Below the pieces are notes generated by a model. The model worked only from the letters and a program-made list of their open reading frames with translations. It did no database searches and was not told the DNA's origin. A stretch of 15,964 nucleotides of DNA, from assembly GCA_001875365.1 (NCBI GenBank), contig MIYX01000014.1:1-15964 (forward strand), written 5' to 3'. Position 1 is the stretch's first letter. Every line of letters starts with the position of its first letter. The position numbers were made by a program, and so were the translations under genes. Below are positions 5,083-13,095 of this stretch, piece by piece. The DNA is from Marine Group III euryarchaeote CG-Epi4. Its GTDB lineage: Archaea; Thermoplasmatota; Poseidoniia; MGIII; CG-Epi1.

Positions 5083-7460
5083 ACAAACTTAGCATTCAAT
5101 TCTAATAACTTATTTTTAAGATACAGGGACATTTCCTCTTTTAATTCTGAAGATTTGTCAATATCGTTTGAATGGCAAATTAGTTCTAAGGCAACCCTCA
5201 AAGATTCGTCCTCCCCTAATTTACGTAAGAAAATCATAGACAAATATTTTGACCCATCTAAACTAGATTCTCCAGAGTGGTAAATTATTGATCGTGTATT
5301 TTCCTCTTTTAAATTGCAGAGGTAAAGGCCTGGCATTCCTTTCGCAATTTTTGTAATTTTACTGAGCTGCAAACCTTCCACATTTAATGAAGTATGTGAG
5401 GTATTATCCTTAAAATTTAATCTTTCTGATTCGTGCTCCGGTTCAGACAAAGCTAATGGCTTTACATAACAACCTAAGAAATTTGTTCCAACGTCGCCTA
5501 GCCAATCTGTACATTTTCTTCCTACTGTATCAAAGTATTGTATGACTAAAACTACTCTCGTTTTTGCCCTATTCTTAGGCGAAAATGAGAATGTAATTGG
5601 TGAAGATTCTCCTGGCTTAAGATGATCAATTCTTATAACTCCTGAGGGGGGTGAAAGTAAATCTAAGCCGATACCTTCAATCTTAGCCCTGACGTTCATA
5701 TTTTCTAACTTATTTTCTGAATTGTTTAACAGCTCTAATTTTAGTTCAATGTCCTTTCTACTCCTGAAACGAACTCGGCGTAATTTTACGGAATCATTAG
5801 ACGTACTATAGTCGACAAAAGCCATGTGACTCTCCATTTTTTCTAAAATTACTTCACCCTTGAGAGAACGAGCTAGTAGATTATTAGAATAAGTATGGAA
5901 AAAATCTTGAAGCTTATCATCCACATTTCCTGATTCTAGCCAAGCAATTACCAAGCCATTTACATCAACCTCTAAATTTTTTAAGTCAATTACTGATTGA
6001 TCAATCAATTTTTGAATATTCACAATTTCATTAGCAATTCCCTTTTTAGCATCTCTGATAAAAATTTTTTGATCAAAAATACTGTCGTTCTTAATTTTAG
6101 TTAAATCATACCTTTCTAATTTTGATAACAAATGATTTGCAAGTTCAAACAAATTATCATAATTTGAATTATCCATAATATCGCCATGTAAAGAAAAATA
6201 AGGATATATGAGAGGGACCATTTCATCAGTTTGAGCACCTTGTAGATGCAATAAATCCATAAATTTAGGCAATGAGTCTAAATAATTGACATGTCGCCTG
6301 TGAAGATGCTCTAACTTAGTTCTTAGGTTGACTATCGTTTTGAAAGAATTCTTAAGTGACACAAAGTTACCTCCTGGTTGCTCACTTACTAAAGCAAAAT
6401 TATCTTCTATATCTCCAATATTTGACTCGTAAAAGGATACTTTAGAAATTAAAGATTCGATACCTTCAAGATTAAGGTTAACTTGGTTTCTTAAGAAACC
6501 TTCATTTTGAAACCAGTGGATTTTATTTTCAGAAGCTATGATTACATCTCCGCCAAAACTTGAAAAAGAAAAGTCAACTACTTTTTCTCTAGCATAATAT
6601 GTCCACGCTTGCGCTCCATTTTCATCTAAAATATGAAAATAATTATTAGAACACAAACCAATCATCGTTCCTGAATCAATTAAATTGAAATTTTGCAATT
6701 TATCTTCAGAAGAATAGGTCCATAACTTATCACCATTTCTATCCTGGCAAACTAATTTTTTGTCACCTTCAACAAAATAGTTCATTAATGAATTATTTGA
6801 GAATCTAACATGGCTTACATCAACTGAATCTTTATCCCATGTAAGGTGTCCTGTTAATGAAAATGAAATAAGATTCTTATCATTAATCGCAATCCCTCCG
6901 TCATCTGAAAAAAAAGTCTTAACCTGTCCAGGTATCTCTAAAATTTTATCAAATGCGTTGTCTGAAATTAATGAGTATATTTGATTCGTAGTTGAAATAA
7001 GAAAAGATCCACCCGTAGTAAAATGCATATCAATAATATATTCTGAAAAATTATAATCCCATTCCAAGTCTCCAAATCGATTTAAAAAAACTACGAACTT
7101 TTCTCCTCTTAAAACTATATTTTTACCTAAGGGATCTATCTCAAAATCATCGATAAGACCATCTGAAATATATTCCCATTTTAAATTGCCCCAATAATCA
7201 AAGCAAGCTAATTTTTTTGAATTTAGAACGAAAATATTTTCTAAATGGCTAGAAATTTTTAATTGATAACCTCCATCTATATCAACGATACTCAGTAACT
7301 CTCTTTCGTTGAATATATTCATTGAAGTTGCAGTTAATGCAACAGCTATTTTGCCTTCTAAGTCGCATTCTAGAGATAAAATTTTATCTTTAACCGGCTG
7401 TTTAGCTAATAGCTTAACTGGTTTCCAAGACTCCTGCTTTACTGAGGTACTTCTTAACAT
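5079..7460 (-). CDS. Large PQQ/WD-like beta-propeller protein with helical middle and beta-sandwich region, unknown function
   Basis: A 793-residue protein with no signal peptide or membrane segment, so probably cytoplasmic. Residues about 20-330 carry repeated blades ending in a G-x-W-type turn, spaced about 40 residues or a multiple: FDYWGNLKWEY (87-97), LNRFGDLEWDY (126-136), SLTGHLTWDK (201-210), DRNGDKLWTYS (240-250), DENGAQAWTYY (279-289) and a weaker copy near 315-323. This is a PQQ-like or WD-like propeller. Residues about 335-550 look mostly helical. Residues about 556-645 look like an immunoglobulin-like or CARDB-like beta sandwich (ELKLELLNNSENKLENMNV, 572-590; LKPGESSPITFSFSP, 614-628). 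A C-terminal domain of about 100 residues (690-793) is unrecognised. No catalytic motif is seen. The architecture suggests a scaffold or adaptor, which is inference only. The ATG at 7460 lacks a Shine-Dalgarno; a TATA-like element lies about 27 bases upstream. Confidence 0.72.
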   Translation of the reverse strand: MLRSTSVKQESWKPVKLLAKQPVKDKILSLECDLEGKIAVALTATSMNIFNERELLSIVDIDGGYQLKISSHLENIFVLNSKKLACFDYWGNLKWEYISDGLIDDFEIDPLGKNIVLRGEKFVVFLNRFGDLEWDYNFSEYIIDMHFTTGGSFLISTTNQIYSLISDNAFDKILEIPGQVKTFFSDDGGIAINDKNLISFSLTGHLTWDKDSVDVSHVRFSNNSLMNYFVEGDKKLVCQDRNGDKLWTYSSEDKLQNFNLIDSGTMIGLCSNNYFHILDENGAQAWTYYAREKVVDFSFSSFGGDVIIASENKIHWFQNEGFLRNQVNLNLEGIESLISKVSFYESNIGDIEDNFALVSEQPGGNFVSLKNSFKTIVNLRTKLEHLHRRHVNYLDSLPKFMDLLHLQGAQTDEMVPLIYPYFSLHGDIMDNSNYDNLFELANHLLSKLERYDLTKIKNDSIFDQKIFIRDAKKGIANEIVNIQKLIDQSVIDLKNLEVDVNGLVIAWLESGNVDDKLQDFFHTYSNNLLARSLKGEVILEKMESHMAFVDYSTSNDSVKLRRVRFRSRKDIELKLELLNNSENKLENMNVRAKIEGIGLDLLSPPSGVIRIDHLKPGESSPITFSFSPKNRAKTRVVLVIQYFDTVGRKCTDWLGDVGTNFLGCYVKPLALSEPEHESERLNFKDNTSHTSLNVEGLQLSKITKIAKGMPGLYLCNLKEENTRSIIYHSGESSLDGSKYLSMIFLRKLGEDESLRVALELICHSNDIDKSSELKEEMSLYLKNKLLELNAKFV

Positions 7461-7484
7461 AAATTATTGATTTTTGCCTATTGA

Positions 7485-7490
7485 GTATAA
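7485..7490 (-). promoter_or_regulatory. Putative TATA box of the propeller gene
   Basis: On the minus strand this reads TTATAC within AGTTATAC, centred about 27 bases before the ATG at 7460, the spacing expected for a leaderless archaeal transcript. Weakly supported. Confidence 0.35.
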
Positions 7491-7519
7491 CTAAATGCTG
7501 CTAAATAAACATAAATGCT

Positions 7520-7596
7520 TGGAGCCACCGGAGGGATTTGAACCCTCGGCCTGCTGATTACAAGTCAGCCGCTCAACCGGGCTAAGCTACGGTGGC
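7520..7596 (-). tRNA. tRNA-Thr (anticodon UGU), CCA encoded
   Basis: The minus strand folds into a complete cloverleaf. The acceptor stem is GCCACCG with CGGTGGC. The D stem is GCTT with GAGC. The anticodon stem GCTGA/TCAGC closes the loop CTTGTAA, giving anticodon TGT (threonine, reading ACA and likely other ACN codons). The variable loop is AGGCC. The T arm is GAGGG-TTCAAAT-CCCTC. The discriminator is T73, usual for archaeal tRNA-Thr, and CCA is encoded at 7522-7520. No intron is present. One oddity: the D loop ends GGTT before GAGC where GGTA is usual, so position 21 is U instead of A. It lies between the propeller gene (same strand) and the divergent rpsL promoter. Confidence 0.95.
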
Positions 7597-7672
7597 TCAA
7601 TACCCTTTTGGGCTACTCTAAAAAAAGGCTTTACCCTATCTTTTCACATTTTTTAAAAAGAATGCCGAACAG

Positions 7673-7680
7673 TATATATA
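7673..7680 (+). promoter_or_regulatory. TATA box of the rpsL-rpsG-EF-2 operon
   Basis: TATATATA lies 51-58 bases before the rpsL start. A start site about 27 bases downstream of its centre would fall near 7703, leaving a leader of about 28 bases that contains the Shine-Dalgarno at 7717-7723. This is the strongest-looking TATA box in the window, as expected for a ribosomal protein operon. Confidence 0.6.
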
Positions 7681-7716
7681 TGGGTCTCTTGTCGGCTGAA
7701 ACCTCGATTCATTGAG

Positions 7717-7723
7717 AAGGAGA
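7717..7723 (+). promoter_or_regulatory. Ribosome binding site of rpsL
   Basis: AAGGAGA ends 7 bases before the GTG at 7731. It decides the start: the GTG gives the family N-terminus MAKGLYTA, and no ATG fits. Confidence 0.75.
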
Positions 7724-7730
7724 TACGCAA

Positions 7731-8159
7731 GTGGCAAAAGGTCTTTACACAGCATCAGCACAACGTACCAAAAGGCAAAAACATCGTTGGAACGATAGAT
7801 ACTATCGTAAGAGAGCTATGAAGCTAAAGGAAAAAGCTGACCCTTTACAAGGCGCACCTCAAGCAAAAGGAATAGTTGTGGAAAAGGTTGGTGTAGAAGC
7901 AAAACAGCCTAACTCAGGTATTCGAAAATGCGTCAGAGTTCAATTAATTAAGAATGGCAGACAAGTGACTGCGCTAGCTCCAGGCAATCTTGCTATAAGT
8001 TTCATAGATGAGCACGATGAAGTTGTAATCGAAGGAGTCGGTGGAAGAATGGGAAGATCATATGGAGATTTGTCTGGTGTACGTTACAGGGTTGCTAAAG
8101 TAAATAATGTTTCGTTGAAAGAGATGGTTCGAGGCAGAAAAGAGAAACCAATTAGGTAA
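7731..8159 (+). CDS. rpsL: 30S ribosomal protein uS12
   Basis: A 142-residue archaeal uS12, a protein of the decoding centre of the small subunit. The basic N-terminus (RTKRQKHRW, 12-20) is the archaeal/eukaryotic form, with the conserved loop [19 protein letters not shown] at 58-76 and the second half with [18 protein letters not shown]. Starts with GTG preceded by a good Shine-Dalgarno. It is the first gene of the str block here; the rpl30e and nusA genes that often precede it in archaea are absent from this position, which is taken by a divergent tRNA. uS7 follows after 5 bases. Confidence 0.96.
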   Translation: MAKGLYTASAQRTKRQKHRWNDRYYRKRAMKLKEKADPLQGAPQAKGIVVEKVGVEAKQPNSGIRKCVRVQLIKNGRQVTALAPGNLAISFIDEHDEVVIEGVGGRMGRSYGDLSGVRYRVAKVNNVSLKEMVRGRKEKPIR

Positions 8160-8164
8160 ATTAT

Positions 8165-8791
8165 ATGGCTGAAGATAAAGAAATTACTAGTGAAGAAGAA
8201 ACTGAAGCTACCGCTGAAGTAATATTACCTGTAGTTCCATTGTTTGGTAAATGGGACTTAACTGAAGTCGATGTTAATGATAAAACATTGGAGCAACATA
8301 TTAATCTAAATGCATTCCAGGTACCACATACAGGTGGCAGACACTCTAAAAAAAGATTCGGAAAAAGAAACTTAACAGTTATTGAAAGAATCATTAACAA
8401 TTTAATGAGATCTGAGAAATACACTGGTAAAAAAGCTCAAGCATACTCTGTTCTAAAGAATTCATTTGAGCTGATTCATCAAAAGAAAAAAGACAATCCA
8501 GCTCAACATATGGTTAAAGCATTAGAGAATTCAGCTCCACGGGCTGAAGTTGTTTCTCTAAGATACGGCGGAATAAGGGTATACAGTGGTGTAGATGTTT
8601 CTCCAACAAGGAGAATTGACACTGCCATCCGAAATCTATGTATCGGTGCTTTAAGTTCATCAAAAAAGCAACGTTCAATTGAAAAAGCTCTTGCAAAAGA
8701 AATTATGCTAGCTTCCGAAGCTAATCCTGATTCTTATGCAATTGGTAAAAAAGAAGAAGTTGAGCGTCAAGCTGAAGCTGCACACAACTAA
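8165..8791 (+). CDS. rpsG: 30S ribosomal protein uS7
   Basis: A 208-residue archaeal uS7, which binds the 3' major domain of 16S rRNA at the small-subunit head. An acidic N-terminal extension of about 20 residues precedes the archaeal-type LFGKWDLTEVDV segment. Family blocks include FGKRNLTVIERIINNLMR, the AFxxLK-like VLKNSFELIHQKKKDNP, RYGGIRVYSGVDVSPTRRID and IRNLCIGALSSSKKQRSIEKALAKEI toward the C-terminus. It sits between rpsL (5-base gap) and EF-2 (11-base gap) in the same operon. The start ATG is preceded by a weak AGGT that overlaps the rpsL stop. Confidence 0.95.
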   Translation: MAEDKEITSEEETEATAEVILPVVPLFGKWDLTEVDVNDKTLEQHINLNAFQVPHTGGRHSKKRFGKRNLTVIERIINNLMRSEKYTGKKAQAYSVLKNSFELIHQKKKDNPAQHMVKALENSAPRAEVVSLRYGGIRVYSGVDVSPTRRIDTAIRNLCIGALSSSKKQRSIEKALAKEIMLASEANPDSYAIGKKEEVERQAEAAHN

Positions 8792-8802
8792 AGTGAAAAA
8801 AA

Positions 8803-10998
8803 ATGGGCCGTAAAGAAGACAACATAAAGCGGGCAACTGCTTTATTTACAAAGCTAGAACAAGTTAGAAACATAGGTACTGCCGCACATATTGATCATGG
8901 TAAGACAACATTATCTGATAACTTGATCTTCGGAGCTGGAATGATGTCTGAAGATTTAGCTGGTAAACAGTTAATGCTAGATTTTGATGAACAAGAATCA
9001 GCAAGAGGAATTACGATTAATGCAGCTAATGCATCAATGGTCCACGAACACAAAGGAGAAGATTATCTAATCAATTTAATTGATACACCTGGTCACGTTG
9101 ACTTTGGTGGAGACGTTACGAGAGCTATGAGAGCTCTTGATGGAGTCATAATTGTTGTTTGCGCTGTCGAAGGAATAATGCCACAAACTGAAACTGTTAT
9201 TAGACAAGCTCTAAAAGAAAAAGTTAAACCAGTTTTATTCATTAATAAAGTCGATCGATTAATTGCAGAACTACAAGTTACGCCTGAGGATATGATGCAA
9301 AGATTTGGCAAAATTATTACTGAGGTTAATAAATTAATAAGTCGAATGGTACCTGACGAATTCAAAAAAGAATGGATGGTTGATGCGCAAGCTGGAACTG
9401 TCGCTTTTGGTTCAGCGTATCATAATTGGGCAACATCTTTACCTTTCATGGCTAAAAAGAATGTTAATTTTAAACAAATTTATGAATTTATGGAAAAAGA
9501 GCAAAAACGAGAACTGGCTCAAGCTGCTCCCTTACATGAAGTATTATTAGATATGATTGTAGAAAAATTACCTTCTGCAAACCACGCTCAAAAATATCGC
9601 ATTCCTCACATTTGGAGAGGCGAGTCTGAAGAAGAAATTGGACAAGCTATGGTTAATGCAGACGGAAAAGGAGACTCTGCCTTCATGGTTACCAAGGTTG
9701 TTCTAGATCCACACGCTGGAGAAATTGCAGTAGGCCGATTATTCTCAGGTTCTATCAAGAAAGGTGATCAAATGTATGTTGCAGGTATGCCAAATGCAAA
9801 CAGAGTACAATCAGTAGGTATGTTTGTTGGCGGTGATCGCATTGCAACCGAAACTGTAACTGCTGGAAACATTATTGCAGTTTCAGGATTAAGAGACGCT
9901 CAGTCAGGATCAACTATTTCATCTAACAAAGAAATGACGCCTTTTGAAAGAATTGTTCATAATTCTGATCCTGTTGTAACTACTGCAATAGAAGCTAAAC
10001 ACACTAAAGATCTTCCTAAACTTGTTGAAGTTCTTCGTGCTGTAGCTAAATCAGACCCTTCAATTCAAATTGACAGTAATTTAGAAACTGGAGAGCATTT
10101 GATGTCTGGAATGGGTGAATTACATTTGGAAATTACGGAGTACAGAATTAAGAATGAACACGGTGTTGAAATCACTACTTCACCACCTATTGTCGTTTAT
10201 CGTGAAACTGTGGCAATGCAATCTCCTGGTGATTTTGAGGGTAAATCTCCGAATAAACATAACCGTTTCTATATCACTGTTGAACCGCTGGAAGAGGATG
10301 TTAGAGAAGCTATTGTTGATGGAACTATACCTTCTGGTAACATTAAAAAATCAAAAGAGGTAGCAAGACAATTAATAGACATGGGATGGACAAAAGTTCA
10401 CGGCCGTGGTGTTCTCTGCATTGAAAACGGGTGCGTTTTTGTTGACGCAACAAAGGGTATCCAGAACTTATTCGAAACTAGGGAATTACTAATTGAAGCA
10501 TTCAATGAAGTTGTAAAGAGAGGACCTAGAGCTCATGAGAAGATGATGGGTGTAAAGATTATTTTGAACGACGCTAAATTACATGAGGATGCTATTCACA
10601 GAGGGCCTGCGCAGACTATTCCTGCAGTACGGAATGGAATTAACGGAGCTCTTGTTTCAGCCGGAGTTGCGTTGTTAGAACCGAAGCAAAATGTTTACAT
10701 TAACGTTCCTCAGGAATTAATGGGATCTGTGACTGGTGAAATGTCACAAAGACGTGCTGAAATTGCTGGAATGGAAACTGAAGGAGATATGGCAATAATT
10801 ACTGCTAAAGCTCCAGTTAAAGAGATGTTTGGATTTGCAAGTGAGATTCGATCTGCCACAGGCGGTAGAGCTCTTTGGAGTACTGAATTTGCAGGTTACG
10901 AAGCACTACCTAGAGAATTAATCGATGGAATTACTGAAGATATTAGACAACGTAAAGGTTTGAAAGCTGAAATGCCAAGACCTGAAAACTACTCTTAA
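8803..10998 (+). CDS. Translation elongation factor EF-2
   Basis: A 731-residue archaeal EF-2, the GTPase that drives ribosomal translocation. G motifs are intact: AHIDHGKT (28-35), RGITI (68-72), DTPGH (94-98) and NKVD (148-151). Domain IV carries the diphthamide loop LHEDAIHRGPAQ, with the histidine to be modified at residue 599 (codon 10597-10599), which marks it as archaeal/eukaryotic EF-2 and not bacterial EF-G. Length matches the family. Third gene of the rpsL operon, with only a weak purine run before the ATG. Its stop is 12 bases from the convergent end of the AIM24 cluster; a T-rich stretch after the stop (around 11000-11025) may serve as terminator. In the usual archaeal order EF-1-alpha would follow directly, but here it is about 3.4 kb away. 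Confidence 0.97.
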   Translation: MGRKEDNIKRATALFTKLEQVRNIGTAAHIDHGKTTLSDNLIFGAGMMSEDLAGKQLMLDFDEQESARGITINAANASMVHEHKGEDYLINLIDTPGHVDFGGDVTRAMRALDGVIIVVCAVEGIMPQTETVIRQALKEKVKPVLFINKVDRLIAELQVTPEDMMQRFGKIITEVNKLISRMVPDEFKKEWMVDAQAGTVAFGSAYHNWATSLPFMAKKNVNFKQIYEFMEKEQKRELAQAAPLHEVLLDMIVEKLPSANHAQKYRIPHIWRGESEEEIGQAMVNADGKGDSAFMVTKVVLDPHAGEIAVGRLFSGSIKKGDQMYVAGMPNANRVQSVGMFVGGDRIATETVTAGNIIAVSGLRDAQSGSTISSNKEMTPFERIVHNSDPVVTTAIEAKHTKDLPKLVEVLRAVAKSDPSIQIDSNLETGEHLMSGMGELHLEITEYRIKNEHGVEITTSPPIVVYRETVAMQSPGDFEGKSPNKHNRFYITVEPLEEDVREAIVDGTIPSGNIKKSKEVARQLIDMGWTKVHGRGVLCIENGCVFVDATKGIQNLFETRELLIEAFNEVVKRGPRAHEKMMGVKIILNDAKLHEDAIHRGPAQTIPAVRNGINGALVSAGVALLEPKQNVYINVPQELMGSVTGEMSQRRAEIAGMETEGDMAIITAKAPVKEMFGFASEIRSATGGRALWSTEFAGYEALPRELIDGITEDIRQRKGLKAEMPRPENYS

Positions 10999-11010
10999 GT
11001 TTTTACTTTA

Positions 11011-11682
11011 TCAATCATTATTTGTTTGAACTGGCCTAAACGGATGAACCCAGGCTGATAAATTACGAGGACTTCGTGTTTGTATCCACAATTTACCATT
11101 CCCATGGTAATTGCAAATCAATTGATCTCCAAACAAAAAGCTACGAATTCTCCTTCCTGAACGGCCGATACTGTAATCCAAAGAACTTTCCCAGGCAACG
11201 GCATAACCATTATCTACAGTATAGGAACCTTGAACATCTACTTCTTGGACATCTCCATATGAACCAAAGAATAGTAAGCCAGTTCCACTTACTCTAAGGC
11301 CTAACATTCCTTCTGCAAATGTACCCATAAAACCTTCCCAAGATGCACTGGTTTCAATATTTCCTACATGACAAAGATAGGCACCACGCTCCATATAAAT
11401 TGTCTCATTTTTAAGCTCTTTTACTATAATATCTCCTGAATAACCTGGTGCAATACCTATCTTTCCTGAACCTCCCTCTGCAGTATACGTATTAAGAAAG
11501 AAAGACTCTCCACCCATTCTTCTCTTCAAGCCTGCGAAAAGACCCCCTTTCATCTCAGTTTTAGGTTTAATTGTAGTATCCATCCAAGACATTGAACCAG
11601 GCTCAACAATAACCGACTCACCCTCATTTAATGACATTTCAACAAGTGCGTATGAAGGTGCTGAGATTATGTCGTATTTCAT
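11011..11682 (-). CDS. AIM24/TIGR00266 family protein, third of a tandem trio
   Basis: A 223-residue member of the AIM24 family (COG2013, PF01987), a beta-rich fold whose biochemical role in prokaryotes is not established; the yeast namesake is linked to mitochondrial inner-membrane organisation. Family marks are EPGSMSWM (27-34), MGGESFFLNTY (56-66), GSYTVDNGYAVAWE and the closing NGKLWIQTRSPRNLSAW. It is the most divergent of the three: the SGEGLV motif near the C-terminus of its two neighbours reads FGDQLI here. Its ATG overlaps the stop of the preceding paralog by one base (TAATG), with a strong Shine-Dalgarno (AAGGGAGGG, 11694-11686) only 3 bases upstream, so it is translationally coupled. 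The 3' end faces EF-2. Confidence 0.88.
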   Translation of the reverse strand: MKYDIISAPSYALVEMSLNEGESVIVEPGSMSWMDTTIKPKTEMKGGLFAGLKRRMGGESFFLNTYTAEGGSGKIGIAPGYSGDIIVKELKNETIYMERGAYLCHVGNIETSASWEGFMGTFAEGMLGLRVSGTGLLFFGSYGDVQEVDVQGSYTVDNGYAVAWESSLDYSIGRSGRRIRSFLFGDQLICNYHGNGKLWIQTRSPRNLSAWVHPFRPVQTNND

Positions 11683-12383
11683 TAGCCCTCCCTTGGCGGC
11701 AATAAAGGACCCAAAGCTCCACCAAGCCTACTCGGATCATGTGATTGAACTAATATTTTACCTTGTCCTCTAAACTTCATAACTAGCCCTTCGCCTGACA
11801 TCATGGAAGAAATCCAGCCTCCGCCGGCCTTACTAATTTCGTACTCTAGGCCTTCTGTAAAGGCAATCAAATGTCCATTATCTATTGTTATTCCATTTCC
11901 AATAGAAACCTCGGAGATTCTACCGAAACCATTTACAAGTAACTCTCCTTTTCCTGAAGCCCTTACAAAAACTAGACCTTCTTTGCTAAACATCCCCTTT
12001 ACTAATCCTTGATATTGAGTGTCTAAATCAATACCGCCTGAAGAACCAAGGTAACTTCCGCCTGAACATATCCAAGTATCTGAACCAACTTCTACTTTTC
12101 GTACTTCTCCCTGATGTGTTGGAGCAAGACCTACTTCTGCAGTCGTATTATCTGTTGTTTGATAGGAAGATAAAAAGAAAGACTCTCCGGCAAACATTGC
12201 TTTCATGCCTGATTTGAAAGCCCCCCACAAACCTTCATCCTTTTTTCTACGAGATTCAACCTCGATAGACATGTTCGGAGATGCCCTATACATTGCACCT
12301 GCCTCTGACACAAACTTTTCTCCGGGTTCTAGAACTACAATTGCTGAACCAAATGCCCCTTCGGCATCTATTTTTATGTTCAT
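11682..12383 (-). CDS. AIM24/TIGR00266 family protein, second of a tandem trio
   Basis: A 233-residue AIM24-family protein. The open frame extends upstream to a TTG at 12404, but the ATG at 12383 is preferred: it makes the classic 4-base ATGA overlap with the preceding paralog's stop, is preceded by GAGGT (12392-12388), and gives an N-terminus (MNIKIDAEG) that aligns with those of its sisters. Family marks include EAGAMYRA, FAGESFFLSSYQ, IDNGHLIAF, SGEGLVMKFRGQGKILVQ and a C-terminal tail rich in Gly and Pro. A helix-like, basic insert (RRKKDEGLWGAFKSGMKAM) sits before the GESFF motif, as in the first copy. Function unknown. It is the middle gene of a coupled three-gene operon, and the ordered overlaps suggest that the three products are made in matched amounts. 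Confidence 0.88.
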   Translation of the reverse strand: MNIKIDAEGAFGSAIVVLEPGEKFVSEAGAMYRASPNMSIEVESRRKKDEGLWGAFKSGMKAMFAGESFFLSSYQTTDNTTAEVGLAPTHQGEVRKVEVGSDTWICSGGSYLGSSGGIDLDTQYQGLVKGMFSKEGLVFVRASGKGELLVNGFGRISEVSIGNGITIDNGHLIAFTEGLEYEISKAGGGWISSMMSGEGLVMKFRGQGKILVQSHDPSRLGGALGPLLPPREG

Positions 12384-13036
12384 ATTAACCTCGGTGTAAG
12401 CCAAGAAGCAATACCGTCTATAGTCCTTGTTTGTAAATATATTTTTCCAGTGCCGTTAAATGTCATAACCAAACCTTCCCCTGAAAGCATTGTTGATTTC
12501 CAATTTCCCATTCCTGATATCTTATAATTTAATGTAGGTTCGAAGCCTACGACATGCCCTGTATCAACTATAAATTCTCCGTTAATCTCTTTCTCAATTA
12601 TTCCTCCAAAGGAATTAAAAAATAAATCACCACTACCTGAGGCTTCTAAAAGAAAAGCCCCCTCTCCTGAAAACAAAGCTTTGATACCTCCAAATTTAGC
12701 CTTGATATTTATCCCAGGCGTACATGCCAAGAAAGAACCTGCCATTATATTCAAATGATTATTAGATAGATTGTAGTGCTCAACTGCGCCAGGTATTGAA
12801 GGTGCAAAGGTAAGATTGCCACCATTTTCATGACTATATTTACCTAAGAAAAAATTTTCTCCTCCGAACATTTTGCGAAACATTGCAGAAAAGAAACCGC
12901 CTTGTCTCTGAAAACTAGACTCCATATTTGAAGACATTCTAGACATAGCCCCGGGCTCTATCAGGAATACTTCTCCAGGACCTAGTTCTACGTCAACTTC
13001 TCCGTAAGAAGGATTGCCTTTGATGTCAAACTTCAT
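12380..13036 (-). CDS. AIM24/TIGR00266 family protein, first of a tandem trio
   Basis: A 218-residue AIM24-family protein, promoter-proximal in the trio. Family marks are EPGAMSRM (27-34), FGGENFFLGKY, FIVDTGHVVGFE and SGEGLVMTFNGTGKIYLQTR near the end. Like its sisters it lacks a signal peptide or membrane segment. Although related, the three copies differ at most positions by eye, so the duplications are old and each copy has been kept under selection. The ATG at 13036 has no usable Shine-Dalgarno (an AAGGT abuts it directly), and a symmetric TATA-like palindrome is centred 30 bases upstream, so the transcript is probably leaderless. The divergent neighbour is the MFS transporter, which may be co-regulated. 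Confidence 0.88.
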   Translation of the reverse strand: MKFDIKGNPSYGEVDVELGPGEVFLIEPGAMSRMSSNMESSFQRQGGFFSAMFRKMFGGENFFLGKYSHENGGNLTFAPSIPGAVEHYNLSNNHLNIMAGSFLACTPGINIKAKFGGIKALFSGEGAFLLEASGSGDLFFNSFGGIIEKEINGEFIVDTGHVVGFEPTLNYKISGMGNWKSTMLSGEGLVMTFNGTGKIYLQTRTIDGIASWLTPRLI

Positions 13037-13059
13037 ACCTTATTAGTAGCGGCTGAGGT

Positions 13060-13072
13060 ATTTAACTTAAAT
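13060..13072. promoter_or_regulatory. Symmetric divergent TATA element between the AIM24 trio and the MFS gene
   Basis: ATTTAA-C-TTAAAT is a perfect inverted repeat around base 13066. The start codon of the MFS gene (13096) and that of the first AIM24 gene (13036) are each exactly 30 bases from that centre. One TATA element placed so could drive both genes, each with an almost leaderless message. The intergenic region is only 59 bases and holds no other AT-rich block of this quality. Confidence 0.5.
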
Positions 13073-13095
13073 CGTCCACTCCACATGTTTATCTG

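Noticed and set aside
7601..7670. A small RNA or riboswitch in the A/T-rich stretch between tRNA-Thr and the rpsL promoter
   Set aside because: Only homopolymeric A and T runs are seen, with no convincing stem; it is better explained as promoter sequence for the tRNA and spacer.
10115..10363. 82-residue plus-strand frame inside EF-2
   Set aside because: Out-of-frame shadow of conserved EF-2 sequence; composition rich in Leu and Asn with no domain.
12384..12404. Upstream TTG start for the second AIM24 gene, adding seven residues
   Set aside because: No Shine-Dalgarno precedes it, and the ATG at 12383 gives a 4-base ATGA overlap, a GAGGT site and an N-terminus that aligns with the paralogs.
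11011..13036. The three AIM24 genes as a recent duplication or assembly repeat
   Set aside because: The copies share only short protein motifs and show no long identical DNA, so they are old paralogs.
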